Origin: a virus
Direction: 5' to 3' (one strand)
Virus record (IMG/VR): IMGVR_UViG_3300008448_000585
Span: 1-25,035 of that record
Length of the DNA stretch: 25,035 nucleotides
Shown: piece by piece, positions 4,688 through 12,829 of the stretch
Numbering within the stretch: the stretch's first letter is position 1
How the letters are laid out: each line of letters begins with the position of its first letter
The notes under the pieces: model-generated
Databases searched by the model: none
Seen by the model: the letters and a program-made list of their open reading frames with translations, nothing else
Told to the model about the DNA's origin: nothing
Translations under genes and position numbers: made by a program

Positions 4688-6665
4688 TTTGGTTGCCCGT
4701 CTGGATGCCGATCTGAGAACCGATAAGGCCTTTAATCACGCTCGGAATTTTGTCAGGCTCACGAGCGGCCAGCGCTTGAAGTTTTGCCAAGTCAGCAGGC
4801 TCAACACCTAGACGCACAAGTGCTTCCATCTCTGCTTCGGTGAAAGCGTTAATGCGACGGAAAGCAAAATCCATTAGCTTGGTTGTCCATCCCATTGGGG
4901 TAGTTGGAACACCGCCAATGTCTGGCATATCGGTTGCACGCAATTGCGTCTGACTGCCAGTGTTAGGCGAGATGAAGTCAGCGTTACGAGCGCGGCCCAC
5001 CTCAATTTGAGCGGCGCGTGTGATGTCCTGAGTTGGTGCGCCCATTGCGTTTAGACGCTCTGCCATGTTTGGCCGGAAGCCAAGCGCGTTCACAGTTGCA
5101 AATGGATTTTCACCAATGCGCTGTTGCAATTGCGCTTGACCGCCCGCCAATACATTAGGCCTCGCAGAAGCTGGAAGCGCGCTAACATCATTTGCAAGCG
5201 CAGCGGGAAGGCGTGACGGCGCAAAACCACCAAAGCCAACATCTAGTGCATCAGCACCTTGACGGGCTTCACGGGACGCCGCACGGGCTTGTGCGATCTG
5301 TGGCGATTGGGCTTGCAATGCTGTGTCAAACTCATTGCGAAGTCCGCTCATTGCCTGACCAACAGACCGCGTGCCAGCGTTGCCGTAAAGGTCGCTAGTA
5401 ACATCACGCAGGCTGCGATAGATTTGCTCAGCAACAGGTGTTGAGACTTCTAGCCCCTGCATCTTGGACACGTTGCCAGTTTGCAAGATGTTCGTGATGG
5501 TATCCAAAGCTGCCACGTCATCTTGACGTCCGCTTAACTCAGCAACACGGCGTGCATTGGCAATTGCCGCTTGTGCATCGGATGGCCGCAATGATTGCAG
5601 CATTTCAGGCGTGACCGTAATCCGTTGGTTTTGGATTGGGCCATAGTTAAAGTCATCGACCGCCTTGATGTTATTTAGTGCCGCAGACTGAGATGCAGGA
5701 AAGTCAACATCGCCGCCTGTCATTTGACGAACGATGCCTTGAGCGCGATCTGGTAATGCTTCACGGGTTTGTGTGCGATAATTCAGGGCCAACTCTTGAC
5801 CGTCATCGCCTGCCGATGCAGCGGCGCGCACAGTGCGCTTGCCAGAGTTACGCATCACATCAAGCAGCGGTAAAGGATCGAGGCCCAGACGGTTTGCCTC
5901 GTCAATAAGTGCTTGCGCGTCAGGGCGGACCTTATCCACCACCTTGCGAGCAGCCTTAACCTCAGGCTTGACCTTGCCCTTACCAGCCAAGCGACGGACG
6001 CCGCTAACAACAGCGCCACCAACGCGCGCAACAGGCTCAGCCGCAGCGCCACCAACAGCGCCATAAAGCGCATTCTCAGCCGCCCGACCTTCGCCAGACC
6101 CATACACCCCGCCTGCAACAGCGCCACCGCCCGCAGCTACAGCCGTGCGTCCACCGAAGCGTGCGACTTTGCCGCCAACCGATCCAGCACGAGGAGCCAA
6201 AGCCGCAGCAACACGAGGCGCAGCTTTAGGTGCAACTCGCGCTAGTGCCTGACCGCCTGCCTTTGCAATCGTGCCGCCCGTGACCATGCCGCCTGCAATC
6301 TCAATGCCTGTGCCGACTAGGCCAGAGCGCGCACGGGCTTGGTCGATAGCGTCAATTTCTGCCTGCCTGTTCTGACGATAGGCGTCAGCGATAGGGCCAA
6401 GTTTACCCTGCCGCACCGCATCAGGCACACCCATAACAGCGCCCATTGCACCCATGATGCGTGGCGATTGACCAAACGCAAAGCCTTGTGTCGCAAGTCG
6501 TTGAGCGTCGTTTGCGTCGGTGAGGTTGACGTCAACGCCAGCCACCTTGACGCGCTTGGGAATGACGTAGTTTGGCTTTTGCCCCGCAGGACGTCCACGA
6601 TTGGAAAAATCAGGTGCACCTTGATTTACAGGCTTGCCGCGTGAGGAAAAGTCAGGACCAGCCAT
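4653..6665 (-). CDS. Large ejection / internal virion protein candidate (gp16-position)
   Basis: A 670-residue protein, the largest in the window. The N-terminus (about 1-120) is soluble and contains a near-repeat (PDFSSRGKP and PDFSNRGRP). Residues about 125-235 are extremely Gly/Ala-rich with several weakly hydrophobic helices, such as GTGIEIAGGMVTGGTIAKAG. The remainder is helical, rich in Gln, Ala and Arg. It is last of four large Ala/Gln-rich genes before the tailspike, the position of gene 16 in P22, whose 609-residue product is ejected with DNA and helps DNA cross the cell envelope. The Gly/Ala segment would fit membrane insertion. No transglycosylase motif is evident. It starts TAATG with a 1-base overlap. 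Function is by position and composition, not homology. Confidence 0.6.
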   Translation of the reverse strand: MAGPDFSSRGKPVNQGAPDFSNRGRPAGQKPNYVIPKRVKVAGVDVNLTDANDAQRLATQGFAFGQSPRIMGAMGAVMGVPDAVRQGKLGPIADAYRQNRQAEIDAIDQARARSGLVGTGIEIAGGMVTGGTIAKAGGQALARVAPKAAPRVAAALAPRAGSVGGKVARFGGRTAVAAGGGAVAGGVYGSGEGRAAENALYGAVGGAAAEPVARVGGAVVSGVRRLAGKGKVKPEVKAARKVVDKVRPDAQALIDEANRLGLDPLPLLDVMRNSGKRTVRAAASAGDDGQELALNYRTQTREALPDRAQGIVRQMTGGDVDFPASQSAALNNIKAVDDFNYGPIQNQRITVTPEMLQSLRPSDAQAAIANARRVAELSGRQDDVAALDTITNILQTGNVSKMQGLEVSTPVAEQIYRSLRDVTSDLYGNAGTRSVGQAMSGLRNEFDTALQAQSPQIAQARAASREARQGADALDVGFGGFAPSRLPAALANDVSALPASARPNVLAGGQAQLQQRIGENPFATVNALGFRPNMAERLNAMGAPTQDITRAAQIEVGRARNADFISPNTGSQTQLRATDMPDIGGVPTTPMGWTTKLMDFAFRRINAFTEAEMEALVRLGVEPADLAKLQALAAREPDKIPSVIKGLIGSQIGIQTGNQINAMGRYPTGQ
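4681..4694. repeat. 14-base direct repeat, copy at the 5' side of the tailspike gene
   Basis: Identical (GCGTTGATTTGGTT) to 3004-3017. This copy lies within the last codons of the 670-residue gene and contains the stop codon of the plus-strand 45-codon frame. Confidence 0.5.
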
Positions 6666-7426
6666 TAGCGCACCTTTGTGTAAACTTTGCCATCGGCAGG
6701 ATTGACATACTGAGAACCAACGGGAAGCCGATTAAACTCAGCCTCATTTCTTGGACGTGCAATGTTGCGTGATTGGCTTTGTGCTTGCGTGCGAGGGTTA
6801 TAAACTGGACCGCCCTTTGGTCTAAGCGGCGAAATACCAGCAAGTGGACCAGTTGCGCCTGGACGTGGAGGGCCACGATAAGCGCGAGACGCAGGGAAAA
6901 CAGGTTCACCACCAAGAGCCGCAACAGCGCCGTTTAACATTTGTTCCCGACGCCTTGCCTTATCTCGTAAGGTTTGTGGGCTATCACCAAGCTGAGGAAG
7001 TGCTGCTTCAATCATACGGCGACCTTCGCTTTCGGTTACCGATGCACCCGACAAGATCGGCAAAATTGCGCTTTCAAATGCCTTGGATGCAGATTGATAA
7101 TCCTGATATTGCTGCCCACCAGTAACACGAGCAGCCACACCACCAACAACGGGAACGCCGCTTAATGTGCGCGCTATTGGATTGTTGTTGAAAGAGTTGC
7201 CGACATATTGTTCACTTGCAACAAGCTTTCTATGTGCTTCCAACGCCGGATCAAATGTTAGGTTGATGCGGCCCCGCTGTTCTGCTGAAGCTTGCACGCC
7301 TTTTGTATCGGTGCCATCACCACCAGATTTACCGCTTTTAATCGGTTCATCTGCATAAACGGTGACACCGTTTCTAACGACAACGCGACGGCCAGTTACC
7401 GTATCAATTCCTGTGCGACCTTCCAT
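6665..7426 (-). CDS. Putative internal virion protein
   Basis: A 253-residue hydrophilic, Gly/Arg/Gln-rich protein of no recognised family. The middle (about 60-170) is probably helical and the C-terminal third is low in predicted structure (Pro/Gly/Arg-rich), ending SQYVNPADGKVYTKVR. It starts by a TAATG junction with the upstream gene and ends the same way into the 670-residue gene, so the four genes from 9443 down to 4653 are tightly coupled. A role as a minor internal or ejected protein is inferred from this context; P22 has three such proteins and this phage would have four candidates. Confidence 0.5.
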   Translation of the reverse strand: MEGRTGIDTVTGRRVVVRNGVTVYADEPIKSGKSGGDGTDTKGVQASAEQRGRINLTFDPALEAHRKLVASEQYVGNSFNNNPIARTLSGVPVVGGVAARVTGGQQYQDYQSASKAFESAILPILSGASVTESEGRRMIEAALPQLGDSPQTLRDKARRREQMLNGAVAALGGEPVFPASRAYRGPPRPGATGPLAGISPLRPKGGPVYNPRTQAQSQSRNIARPRNEAEFNRLPVGSQYVNPADGKVYTKVR

Positions 7427-8484
7427 TACCGTCCCCCATCATCCCATTTGACACGACCGCTTTGCTGACGAACGGGAGTGCCAGCAGGTGCATTATAATC
7501 AACCTCACGAGCCTTGATTGCGTTTTCCTCAATCTCTCTCGCATTGGTTAACGTCTGCCCGCGCAGTGTTGCCCCTACGGTTGCTTGTGTGTTGGGGCTG
7601 ATAGTTATAGGAACAGGCTTGCCAATAGTCGTGCCAGCGTTGGTTGGCATAACGCCGATTGCCCTAAACGATCCGCCGGTGTCTCTAATTTCAGGCGGGC
7701 GATATTGCTCAAACGTGCCAGTAACGCGCACTGCTTCTTTTGCCGCTTCTTCAGGATTGCCCAAAGCAATTTGAACCCGCAAAGCGCGTCGCAATTTTGG
7801 CAAGTCATTGATATAATCGTCTAGCTTGGTTGCTGACAGATCAATGTTCAAGTCTTGCAATGTTTGCATAACTGCGCCTGGCAATTGGTCATCAGGCAAA
7901 TTGATAAGCGCGCCAGAAATAACGGCAATCTGTTCCCGACCCTTTTTTTCCTCAGCCGACATATTTTTACGGCGCAAGTTAATGCGGTCGTTTAAATAAG
8001 TGTCGTCCCCGCGTTCAGCAGCATCTTGAATTTCAAAGTCCAAGATTTCTTCTTCAGTCGGCATTGCTCCGCGACTAACAGCGCTTGCGGTATAGCTTGC
8101 GCCTTCCTTGCCCGTTGCATCGTCAATAAAGGTTTGTCCTTGAACTGGTTGGTTCAATGGCGCGCCACCCGTCATAGGTGCAGCAGGTGCGGCTTGTGCA
8201 GGTGCAGGCGTGCGATTTGGAAACATTGTGCCCTTGATAAATCCAGCACGATTTTTAGCGCGCATCAATTCAAGTTGACGCGCAGCCTCAGCCCGTTGAG
8301 CTTCAGCCTGTGTTTGTCCAAACTCAAACTCTTTCATTTGCATTTCACGCTGCTTCATTTCCATCTCACGCTGAAGCATAGCGTTCTTGGCGTCTTCTTG
8401 CTGACGTTTGCGAGCATCCCCGCGCGGATCGCCTAAAGCGTTTTGGACGCCCGAATAAGCATCAAAGAAGGCGTTAATGCTCAT
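7426..8484 (-). CDS. Putative DNA ejection protein (gp20-position)
   Basis: A 352-residue protein. Residues about 22-80 form a highly charged, long helix or coiled coil (QREMEMKQREMQMKEFEFGQ). A Pro/Ala linker follows at about 90-110, then a mixed helical domain and a Thr/Gly-rich C-terminus. Coiled-coil, Gln-rich composition and the position (second in the run between the acetyltransferase and the tailspike) match ejection proteins such as P22 gp20, but there is no sequence signature. The ATG overlaps the upstream stop by 4 bases and its stop forms TAATG with the next gene, indicating coupled translation and coordinated dosage. Confidence 0.55.
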   Translation of the reverse strand: MSINAFFDAYSGVQNALGDPRGDARKRQQEDAKNAMLQREMEMKQREMQMKEFEFGQTQAEAQRAEAARQLELMRAKNRAGFIKGTMFPNRTPAPAQAAPAAPMTGGAPLNQPVQGQTFIDDATGKEGASYTASAVSRGAMPTEEEILDFEIQDAAERGDDTYLNDRINLRRKNMSAEEKKGREQIAVISGALINLPDDQLPGAVMQTLQDLNIDLSATKLDDYINDLPKLRRALRVQIALGNPEEAAKEAVRVTGTFEQYRPPEIRDTGGSFRAIGVMPTNAGTTIGKPVPITISPNTQATVGATLRGQTLTNAREIEENAIKAREVDYNAPAGTPVRQQSGRVKWDDGGR

Positions 8485-9443
8485 TGGAACCCCCGAGGTG
8501 CGTAGTTGTTAATTCCGGTGTTGCGATAATTGCCCCAGCCTGATGTAGGTGCCTGACCCATAGAACCGCCACCGCCAAACATGCCAGATTGATTTGCAAA
8601 CCAGTTGCCAGCACCCAAAACCGCACCGACACCAGAGGCGTTAGCCTGCCCGCGTTGCTGATAGCTTGAGGCCAAAGCGTTGGCATTTGCCGTGCGTGCG
8701 TTGGCGTTGTTATTCGCCATGTTTTGCCCCGCTGATTGCAAGGCGTTAACCGCACCCGTAGGCGCACCCTCAAGGCCAGAGCGGAACCGATAGAAGGCGT
8801 CTTGAGTAAGGCCAGTCAGAGCCTTTCCCATAGCGTTAGAGGCGGAACTATCAAGGCCCTGCCCCTTTGCCGAAAATGCCGCATTGGTTGCGTTAATCAC
8901 GGGCTCATAATTCAGAAGCGCTCTATCAGCCGAGGCGTTAAAGTCTGACAGCGGATCAAATGGTTGCCCGCTTACTTGGCCTTGTGGCTGTTGCGTTTGT
9001 TGCGATTGGAACAATGGCAGTTGACGCCCTTCACCTCGACCATGGGTGTCGTAGTGAATTTGCCCGAAGTCCTCAATACCGCCGTATTGCCCACCAGATG
9101 CCTCATAGGCGGCTAACAGGTCAGGATTGGCCCGCACATAGTCGCCATAGTTTGGTTGGCCTGCATTGCCGTCATAAACGCTTTGTTGTCCCATCATGTC
9201 GCTGGATTGGATGCCATACGAGCGGTCAGCCATGTTGCGACGTGCGAGGTCGGAGCGCTGGAACGGAAGCCAGTCTTGACGGGTTTGGTCGTATTGCCGA
9301 CGCTGTTCCGCAATGTTTTGATCTGTTGCCGATTGTGCGGCTTGTGCGCTTTGTTTTGCGGCCTTTGACTGTTGGTTAGCGGAATAAATTCCACCAGCAG
9401 CGTTTGCAGCGGCCATAACGGCCATGGCAGTCGTAATGCCCAT
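8481..9443 (-). CDS. Putative DNA ejection / internal virion protein (gp7-position)
   Basis: A 320-residue protein. It begins with a hydrophobic Ala-rich helix (TTAMAVMAAANAAGGIY), then an Ala/Gln-rich helix (SANQQSKAAKQSAQAAQSAT), then a Gln/Asn/Gly-rich middle and a helical C-terminal region with many Asn and Ala. An N-terminal Ala/Gly membrane-seeking helix followed by a Gln/Ala coiled coil is characteristic of ejected internal proteins in many podoviruses. It is the first of the four genes between the acetyltransferase and the tailspike. It starts TAATG, sharing one base with the upstream stop. I infer packaging in the head and ejection with the genome; composition and place are the only support. 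Confidence 0.6.
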   Translation of the reverse strand: MGITTAMAVMAAANAAGGIYSANQQSKAAKQSAQAAQSATDQNIAEQRRQYDQTRQDWLPFQRSDLARRNMADRSYGIQSSDMMGQQSVYDGNAGQPNYGDYVRANPDLLAAYEASGGQYGGIEDFGQIHYDTHGRGEGRQLPLFQSQQTQQPQGQVSGQPFDPLSDFNASADRALLNYEPVINATNAAFSAKGQGLDSSASNAMGKALTGLTQDAFYRFRSGLEGAPTGAVNALQSAGQNMANNNANARTANANALASSYQQRGQANASGVGAVLGAGNWFANQSGMFGGGGSMGQAPTSGWGNYRNTGINNYAPRGFQ

Positions 9444-9862
9444 TATGTCACCCTTTTGAAAAAGCCGCGCTCACTAGGCTTGTAGCCTGCTTTGCGCAGT
9501 TTTGCTTCTGTTTTTTCGTCATGATCTGCGCCTAAGGTGGACATTTGCACACCGATAGCGCCGTTATCTTTTGCCCATTGCTCGAAGGCTTCCAAGAGCG
9601 CCAAGCCTTCACCCGCACCCCACCAAGCTAACTCCACCGCAATCTTATGCTGAGGTGAAGCCCAGACAGGCCCCATGAAGCCAAAGATGACCCCGCGTTC
9701 ACCGACAAAGCACGAGCCGCTATCAATGGCGTTCTCTAGCGTTGAACAGATAGCCACATCATCGCGCTCAATGCCCATTGAAGCCCAAGGCGTCATTGAC
9801 CAGAACTGAACCGCAATATCCATCAGCCGTGGTAAATCATCAGTTGTCGCTTGCCGGATCAT
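9443..9862 (-). CDS. GNAT-family acetyltransferase
   Basis: A 139-residue protein with the GNAT fold layout: an N-terminal IRQATTDDLPRLMDIAVQF strand and helix; a central strand where the acceptor site normally lies (CFVGERGVIFGFMGPVW, about 51-67); a helical G-x-G-x-A/L segment (WWGAGEGLALLEAFEQWAK) standing for the acetyl-CoA pyrophosphate loop; and a C-terminal GAIGVQMSTLG strand followed by LRKAGYKPSERGFFKRV, the usual final GNAT strand-turn-strand. GNAT genes sit between tail and ejection genes in many podoviruses, where their substrate is unknown. The start overlaps the upstream stop by 4 bases. I am confident in the fold, not in a role. Confidence 0.8.
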   Translation of the reverse strand: MIRQATTDDLPRLMDIAVQFWSMTPWASMGIERDDVAICSTLENAIDSGSCFVGERGVIFGFMGPVWASPQHKIAVELAWWGAGEGLALLEAFEQWAKDNGAIGVQMSTLGADHDEKTEAKLRKAGYKPSERGFFKRVT

Positions 9863-10473
9863 GTTGCTTTAGCCGCCCTAAAATCTGCATAAGCCTTTGA
9901 AATAATCTCATCACCTGAAGCGCGTGCAACTTCTAGGCGATAAGTCACGTCGCCAGTAATGCCGACCGTTGGCCTTGCAGCGTCGAGCGTGGTTGGATCG
10001 TCAATGAAAACATCAGCGTCATTAGCGCCGTTTCCTTCACCCAATCCGGACCAAGTGCCCGTGTAAAGGTCGTTTTTTGTGCCGCCCGATGTAAGTTGCT
10101 CTGTGATCCAGAACGTGCCGAAAAACTGTGTCCCGTTGGCGATTTTAGTCAAAGGATAGAGCGCGTAAATTGCCGTTGTATCAAAGCGCAAAGTCCCCGC
10201 CGTAATGCCAGTTAGGGGCACCGCTGCGACAATAACCCGTGTTCCAGAGTTGCAATCAAACTCGACATTGGGAGCCGACCCAGAAGCCAACCCAGAACCC
10301 GCGCTATTTGCTGTAGCTGCAGCGGTTGCGGCTTGGATGACTGCGGCAACCGCTTGGCTTTGTGCCTGCTTGACCCCTGCGATGTTTTGTTGCCACCAGC
10401 GCGCAAAGTCAGCCGATACCGTGCCATCTGTGTTCTGGATTCTCATGCCACGAGGTAACGGGGGAATAGCCAC
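9859..10473 (-). CDS. Virion protein of unknown role next to the gp10-like gene
   Basis: A 204-residue protein: a short N-terminal segment (MAIPPLPRGMRIQNTDG), a helical Ala/Gln-rich stretch at about 34-60 (KQAQSQAVAAVIQAATAAAT), then a beta-rich domain with many Thr, Gly and Asp. I do not recognise the family. It starts at GTG (TAGTG, sharing one base with the upstream stop) behind a strong GGGGAGG site. P22 has its tail needle (gp26) at this position, and a helical stalk with a beta tip would suit such a part, but the helical stretch here is much shorter than a needle. Call it a probable tail-tip or accessory structural protein. Confidence 0.5.
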   Translation of the reverse strand: MAIPPLPRGMRIQNTDGTVSADFARWWQQNIAGVKQAQSQAVAAVIQAATAAATANSAGSGLASGSAPNVEFDCNSGTRVIVAAVPLTGITAGTLRFDTTAIYALYPLTKIANGTQFFGTFWITEQLTSGGTKNDLYTGTWSGLGEGNGANDADVFIDDPTTLDAARPTVGITGDVTYRLEVARASGDEIISKAYADFRAAKAT

Positions 10474-11849
10474 TAGAACGCCTCCCCGACATAGACCCCA
10501 GACACACGACGCGGAACAGGATCAGACACCATCAGCTCGCCAATGATGCCAGGCGGCTTGAATTGCCCAATTCGGTTGAACCTCACCCGCTTGTTATATT
10601 CACCCTGTTGACCCAAAGCGCCTTGACGCCACGGCCCGTAAACCTGCCCACCATCCCGTGAGAACCGCACTTGAACCAGCGGACTTGAGCCCTGCCCTGT
10701 CAATGTGGCGTAGCCTGTGACCATATCCACCGTCAGAGCCCCAAACACAGGACGTTGCCCAATAATTGCTTGGCCAAAGGTTAAAACCCCCACAATCGGT
10801 TGACCATCATCGGTGAACTTCGATGCAGACAGTGTGTAAATTGAGCCTGTCTCCACGTCACCTACTAGAGGGAAATTATCCCAGCCGATGCAGCCCAGCC
10901 CCGGCAACCAGCGGTTTTGACCATAAGTCAGCCATTTTGCCCACCGATCCGTGGTGAGGTCATAAACAAATGTCCCTTGATCCCCAATAGTGAGGCAATA
11001 AAACACATGACCTTGCCAAGCAAAGCCCCACGCATAAATATCAGCCACATCTGCATCAGCTAGGCGCTCAGCAATGAAGTTATCCGAGATGGCTTGCGGC
11101 ACATCGGAGCCACGATAGATAATGCGGTCGTCACCCACCCAAATCGCGGTGTTATCCAAGGCTACAATCGTATCACGCGACAGACAGCCCCGCTCATAGG
11201 ACCGCCCGACCTCCACCGCAAACGGCGCAGTTGAATCACCAGAGGCATAACGGAACTCAATTGACCGCTCGCCAAAATCCCAAATCCGGCCCGAAATGAT
11301 GGCGCACCCTAACAGCCGATCGGTTGAACTGGACGCACTGTCAAAGTTGCCATCCCAGACCGTAGGAGCCGTGTCAGACTGATAGAAACGGCGCTGCGTG
11401 CCACCCTCGACACAAAGCCAATAACCCGCCGTATAGCCCACCCAAATTGGATTGGAGAAGGTAATCGTGCAAGTAACTAAAGCCCCGCCCGTAGAGTATT
11501 GCAGGCTCACCCCGTCGGCAATCATGATGCCAGCAAGGTTGCCCGCGATGATAACCCGACCAGAACCCGCAACAGAGCCGATATTGGTTGCAACACCCGC
11601 TTCGGAGATCCGATAGACCACATTGGCAATAACGGCGATCAAGTCACCATTCAGGCACCCCGGCGCGCGGAACATGCCCCGAAGCGCACCTGCACCAGCG
11701 CGGAACAATTCTAAGCCGGGGCGCGGCATCCACATTTCACCGTTAGGGGTAACGGCGGACTTTTCCCAATAATAATTCTCCACCCGTGCTTCAGGCAATT
11801 GTGCGTCGGTGCGCCTGTAGGCAGATGATCCGATACTCAGATTAGGCAT
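10473..11849 (-). CDS. P22 gp10-like tail / packaged-DNA stabilisation protein
   Basis: A 458-residue protein similar in length and layout to P22 gp10 (472 residues), the hexameric hub that closes the portal channel below gp4. The N-terminus (SSAYRRTDAQLPEARVENYYWEKS) resembles the family start (Phage_stabilise), with a following M-x-R-P-G-L-E-L-F motif. The rest consists of repeated beta-strand blocks such as GRIWDFGERSIEFRYASGD, DNTAIWVGDDRIIYRG and HVFYCLTIGDQGTFVYDL that look like propeller blades. It overlaps the upstream stop by 8 bases and has a GGGGG site. With the P22-type portal and the gp4-like adaptor it points to a P22-type tail machine. Confidence 0.78.
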   Translation of the reverse strand: MPNLSIGSSAYRRTDAQLPEARVENYYWEKSAVTPNGEMWMPRPGLELFRAGAGALRGMFRAPGCLNGDLIAVIANVVYRISEAGVATNIGSVAGSGRVIIAGNLAGIMIADGVSLQYSTGGALVTCTITFSNPIWVGYTAGYWLCVEGGTQRRFYQSDTAPTVWDGNFDSASSSTDRLLGCAIISGRIWDFGERSIEFRYASGDSTAPFAVEVGRSYERGCLSRDTIVALDNTAIWVGDDRIIYRGSDVPQAISDNFIAERLADADVADIYAWGFAWQGHVFYCLTIGDQGTFVYDLTTDRWAKWLTYGQNRWLPGLGCIGWDNFPLVGDVETGSIYTLSASKFTDDGQPIVGVLTFGQAIIGQRPVFGALTVDMVTGYATLTGQGSSPLVQVRFSRDGGQVYGPWRQGALGQQGEYNKRVRFNRIGQFKPPGIIGELMVSDPVPRRVSGVYVGEAF

Positions 11850-12477
11850 CCAATTCCCCCAACCTAAAGGCCGAATCCAACATGCTTTGCGTTAGCTTCT
11901 CGATTTGATAATTCGTTGCACCACCTGCCCCTTGCGGGATCAGGCCAGTGATTGCGCCGCCTGCACCTTGTGGAACCGACACATTGACCGCGCCGCCCGT
12001 GCCTTGCGGGATCAAAAGAAGGTTGCTTGCCTCGACAATACCCGAAGCGCTTAGCGTCAAAAGCCCCAGCGTGGCGTTTAATTGCCCGTTGGTATTGACG
12101 CCCGCAAAAGCTGTTGACGACAGCGTTAAGCTGCCAAGTGAGGCGCTTAATGTGCCCCGAATAGAAACTCGACCAGTTGAAGCCGAAGTCAGCGCACCAA
12201 GCGTATTGACTGCCGCCCCAGCTACCCGCACCGCACCAGCAGAGACAGACGTCAGCGAGGCTAAGGTTACGTTTAGTTGGCCAGTGTTTAGAGACCCAAC
12301 AACGCCAGCCGACGCCAAAGTCAGCGCGTCAAGATTAGCGGTTAAAGCGCCCGCAACACGAACAGCACCCGCCGACGAAGATGTCAGAGCGCCTAGTGTG
12401 GCCGTTAATGTGCCTGTGACCCCCGTTGGCGCCGTGCCACCTGCAAGGACGCCAGTTAGAAGGTAAATGGCTGACAT
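11842..12477 (-). CDS. Repeat-rich putative virion protein
   Basis: A 211-residue protein built of repeats. Residues 22-151 hold six units of 21-23 residues with the pattern G-x-L-x-A-x-L-G-x-L-T-x-x-S-A-G-x-V. Units 2 and 5 carry a two-residue insertion before a GQLN start of the next unit. Residues 156-191 hold three 12-residue units beginning I/V-P-Q-G-A/T-G-G-A. A short helical C-terminus follows (KLTQSMLDSAFRLGEL). The composition is almost entirely Ala, Gly, Leu, Thr, Ser and Val, suggesting a beta-solenoid or fibrous element on the tail or capsid. No family recognised. No ribosome site precedes its ATG, which directly follows a TAG stop (TAGATG), so it probably relies on coupling with a small upstream frame. 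Confidence 0.6.
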   Translation of the reverse strand: MSAIYLLTGVLAGGTAPTGVTGTLTATLGALTSSSAGAVRVAGALTANLDALTLASAGVVGSLNTGQLNVTLASLTSVSAGAVRVAGAAVNTLGALTSASTGRVSIRGTLSASLGSLTLSSTAFAGVNTNGQLNATLGLLTLSASGIVEASNLLLIPQGTGGAVNVSVPQGAGGAITGLIPQGAGGATNYQIEKLTQSMLDSAFRLGELDA

Positions 12478-12564
12478 CTAAACGCCCACGCTAGTCAGAG
12501 GATAGCCAAAAGGGGCCAACCGAAGCCAGCCCCGCAGGCGATTAGGATGGGAAGTTAAACTCAA
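12478..12564 (-). CDS. Possible 28-residue coupling peptide
   Basis: A 28-codon frame starting TTG at 12564, within the end of the 91-residue gene, reads through the 64-base gap (NRLRGWLRLAPFGYPLTS) and ends TAG immediately before the ATG of the repeat-rich protein. The peptide is basic and aromatic. The downstream gene lacks its own ribosome site, so reinitiation after this frame would explain its expression. It may also be an unannotated real small protein. Low to moderate confidence, since it has a TTG start and no clear site of its own. Confidence 0.35.
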   Translation of the reverse strand: MSLTSHPNRLRGWLRLAPFGYPLTSVGV

Positions 12565-12817
12565 GAACAGAAAGATTTGCCTCAGGATCGTCAACACGAG
12601 ACAGAAGCGTTGCTGGCGAGTTCACGACATCGTAAGGGCGAACCCGCACGGTGATGTCTTCAGGTGGCGTTCCAACAATGGTTGGGACATAGCCGTGCAG
12701 AATCGTCACGGTTTCGCCATTGTCTTCAGTGGTACCAGCCGCTTCGTGAATTGAAACAATCTCGTTCGTTTCAACATCACGAACATTTACCACAACGTAT
12801 GCTTGCTTAGTGGTCAT
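12542..12817 (-). CDS. Hypothetical small beta-rich protein
   Basis: A 91-residue acidic protein with alternating hydrophobic residues (AYVVVNVRDVETNEIVSIHE and DITVRVRPYDVV), suggesting a small beta-sandwich. I recognise no family. A strong AAGGAGG 7 bases before ATG 12817 supports expression. It lies between the 494-residue structural gene and the repeat protein, so a small virion or assembly component is likely but unproven. Confidence 0.6.
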   Translation of the reverse strand: MTTKQAYVVVNVRDVETNEIVSIHEAAGTTEDNGETVTILHGYVPTIVGTPPEDITVRVRPYDVVNSPATLLSRVDDPEANLSVLEFNFPS

Positions 12818-12829
12818 TGAATTGCCTCC

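Noticed and set aside
11948-12466. Plus-strand 172-codon frame rich in Ala, Pro, Val and Glu
   Set aside because: It is the antisense of the repeat-rich protein; the repeats on one strand automatically give an open repetitive frame on the other.
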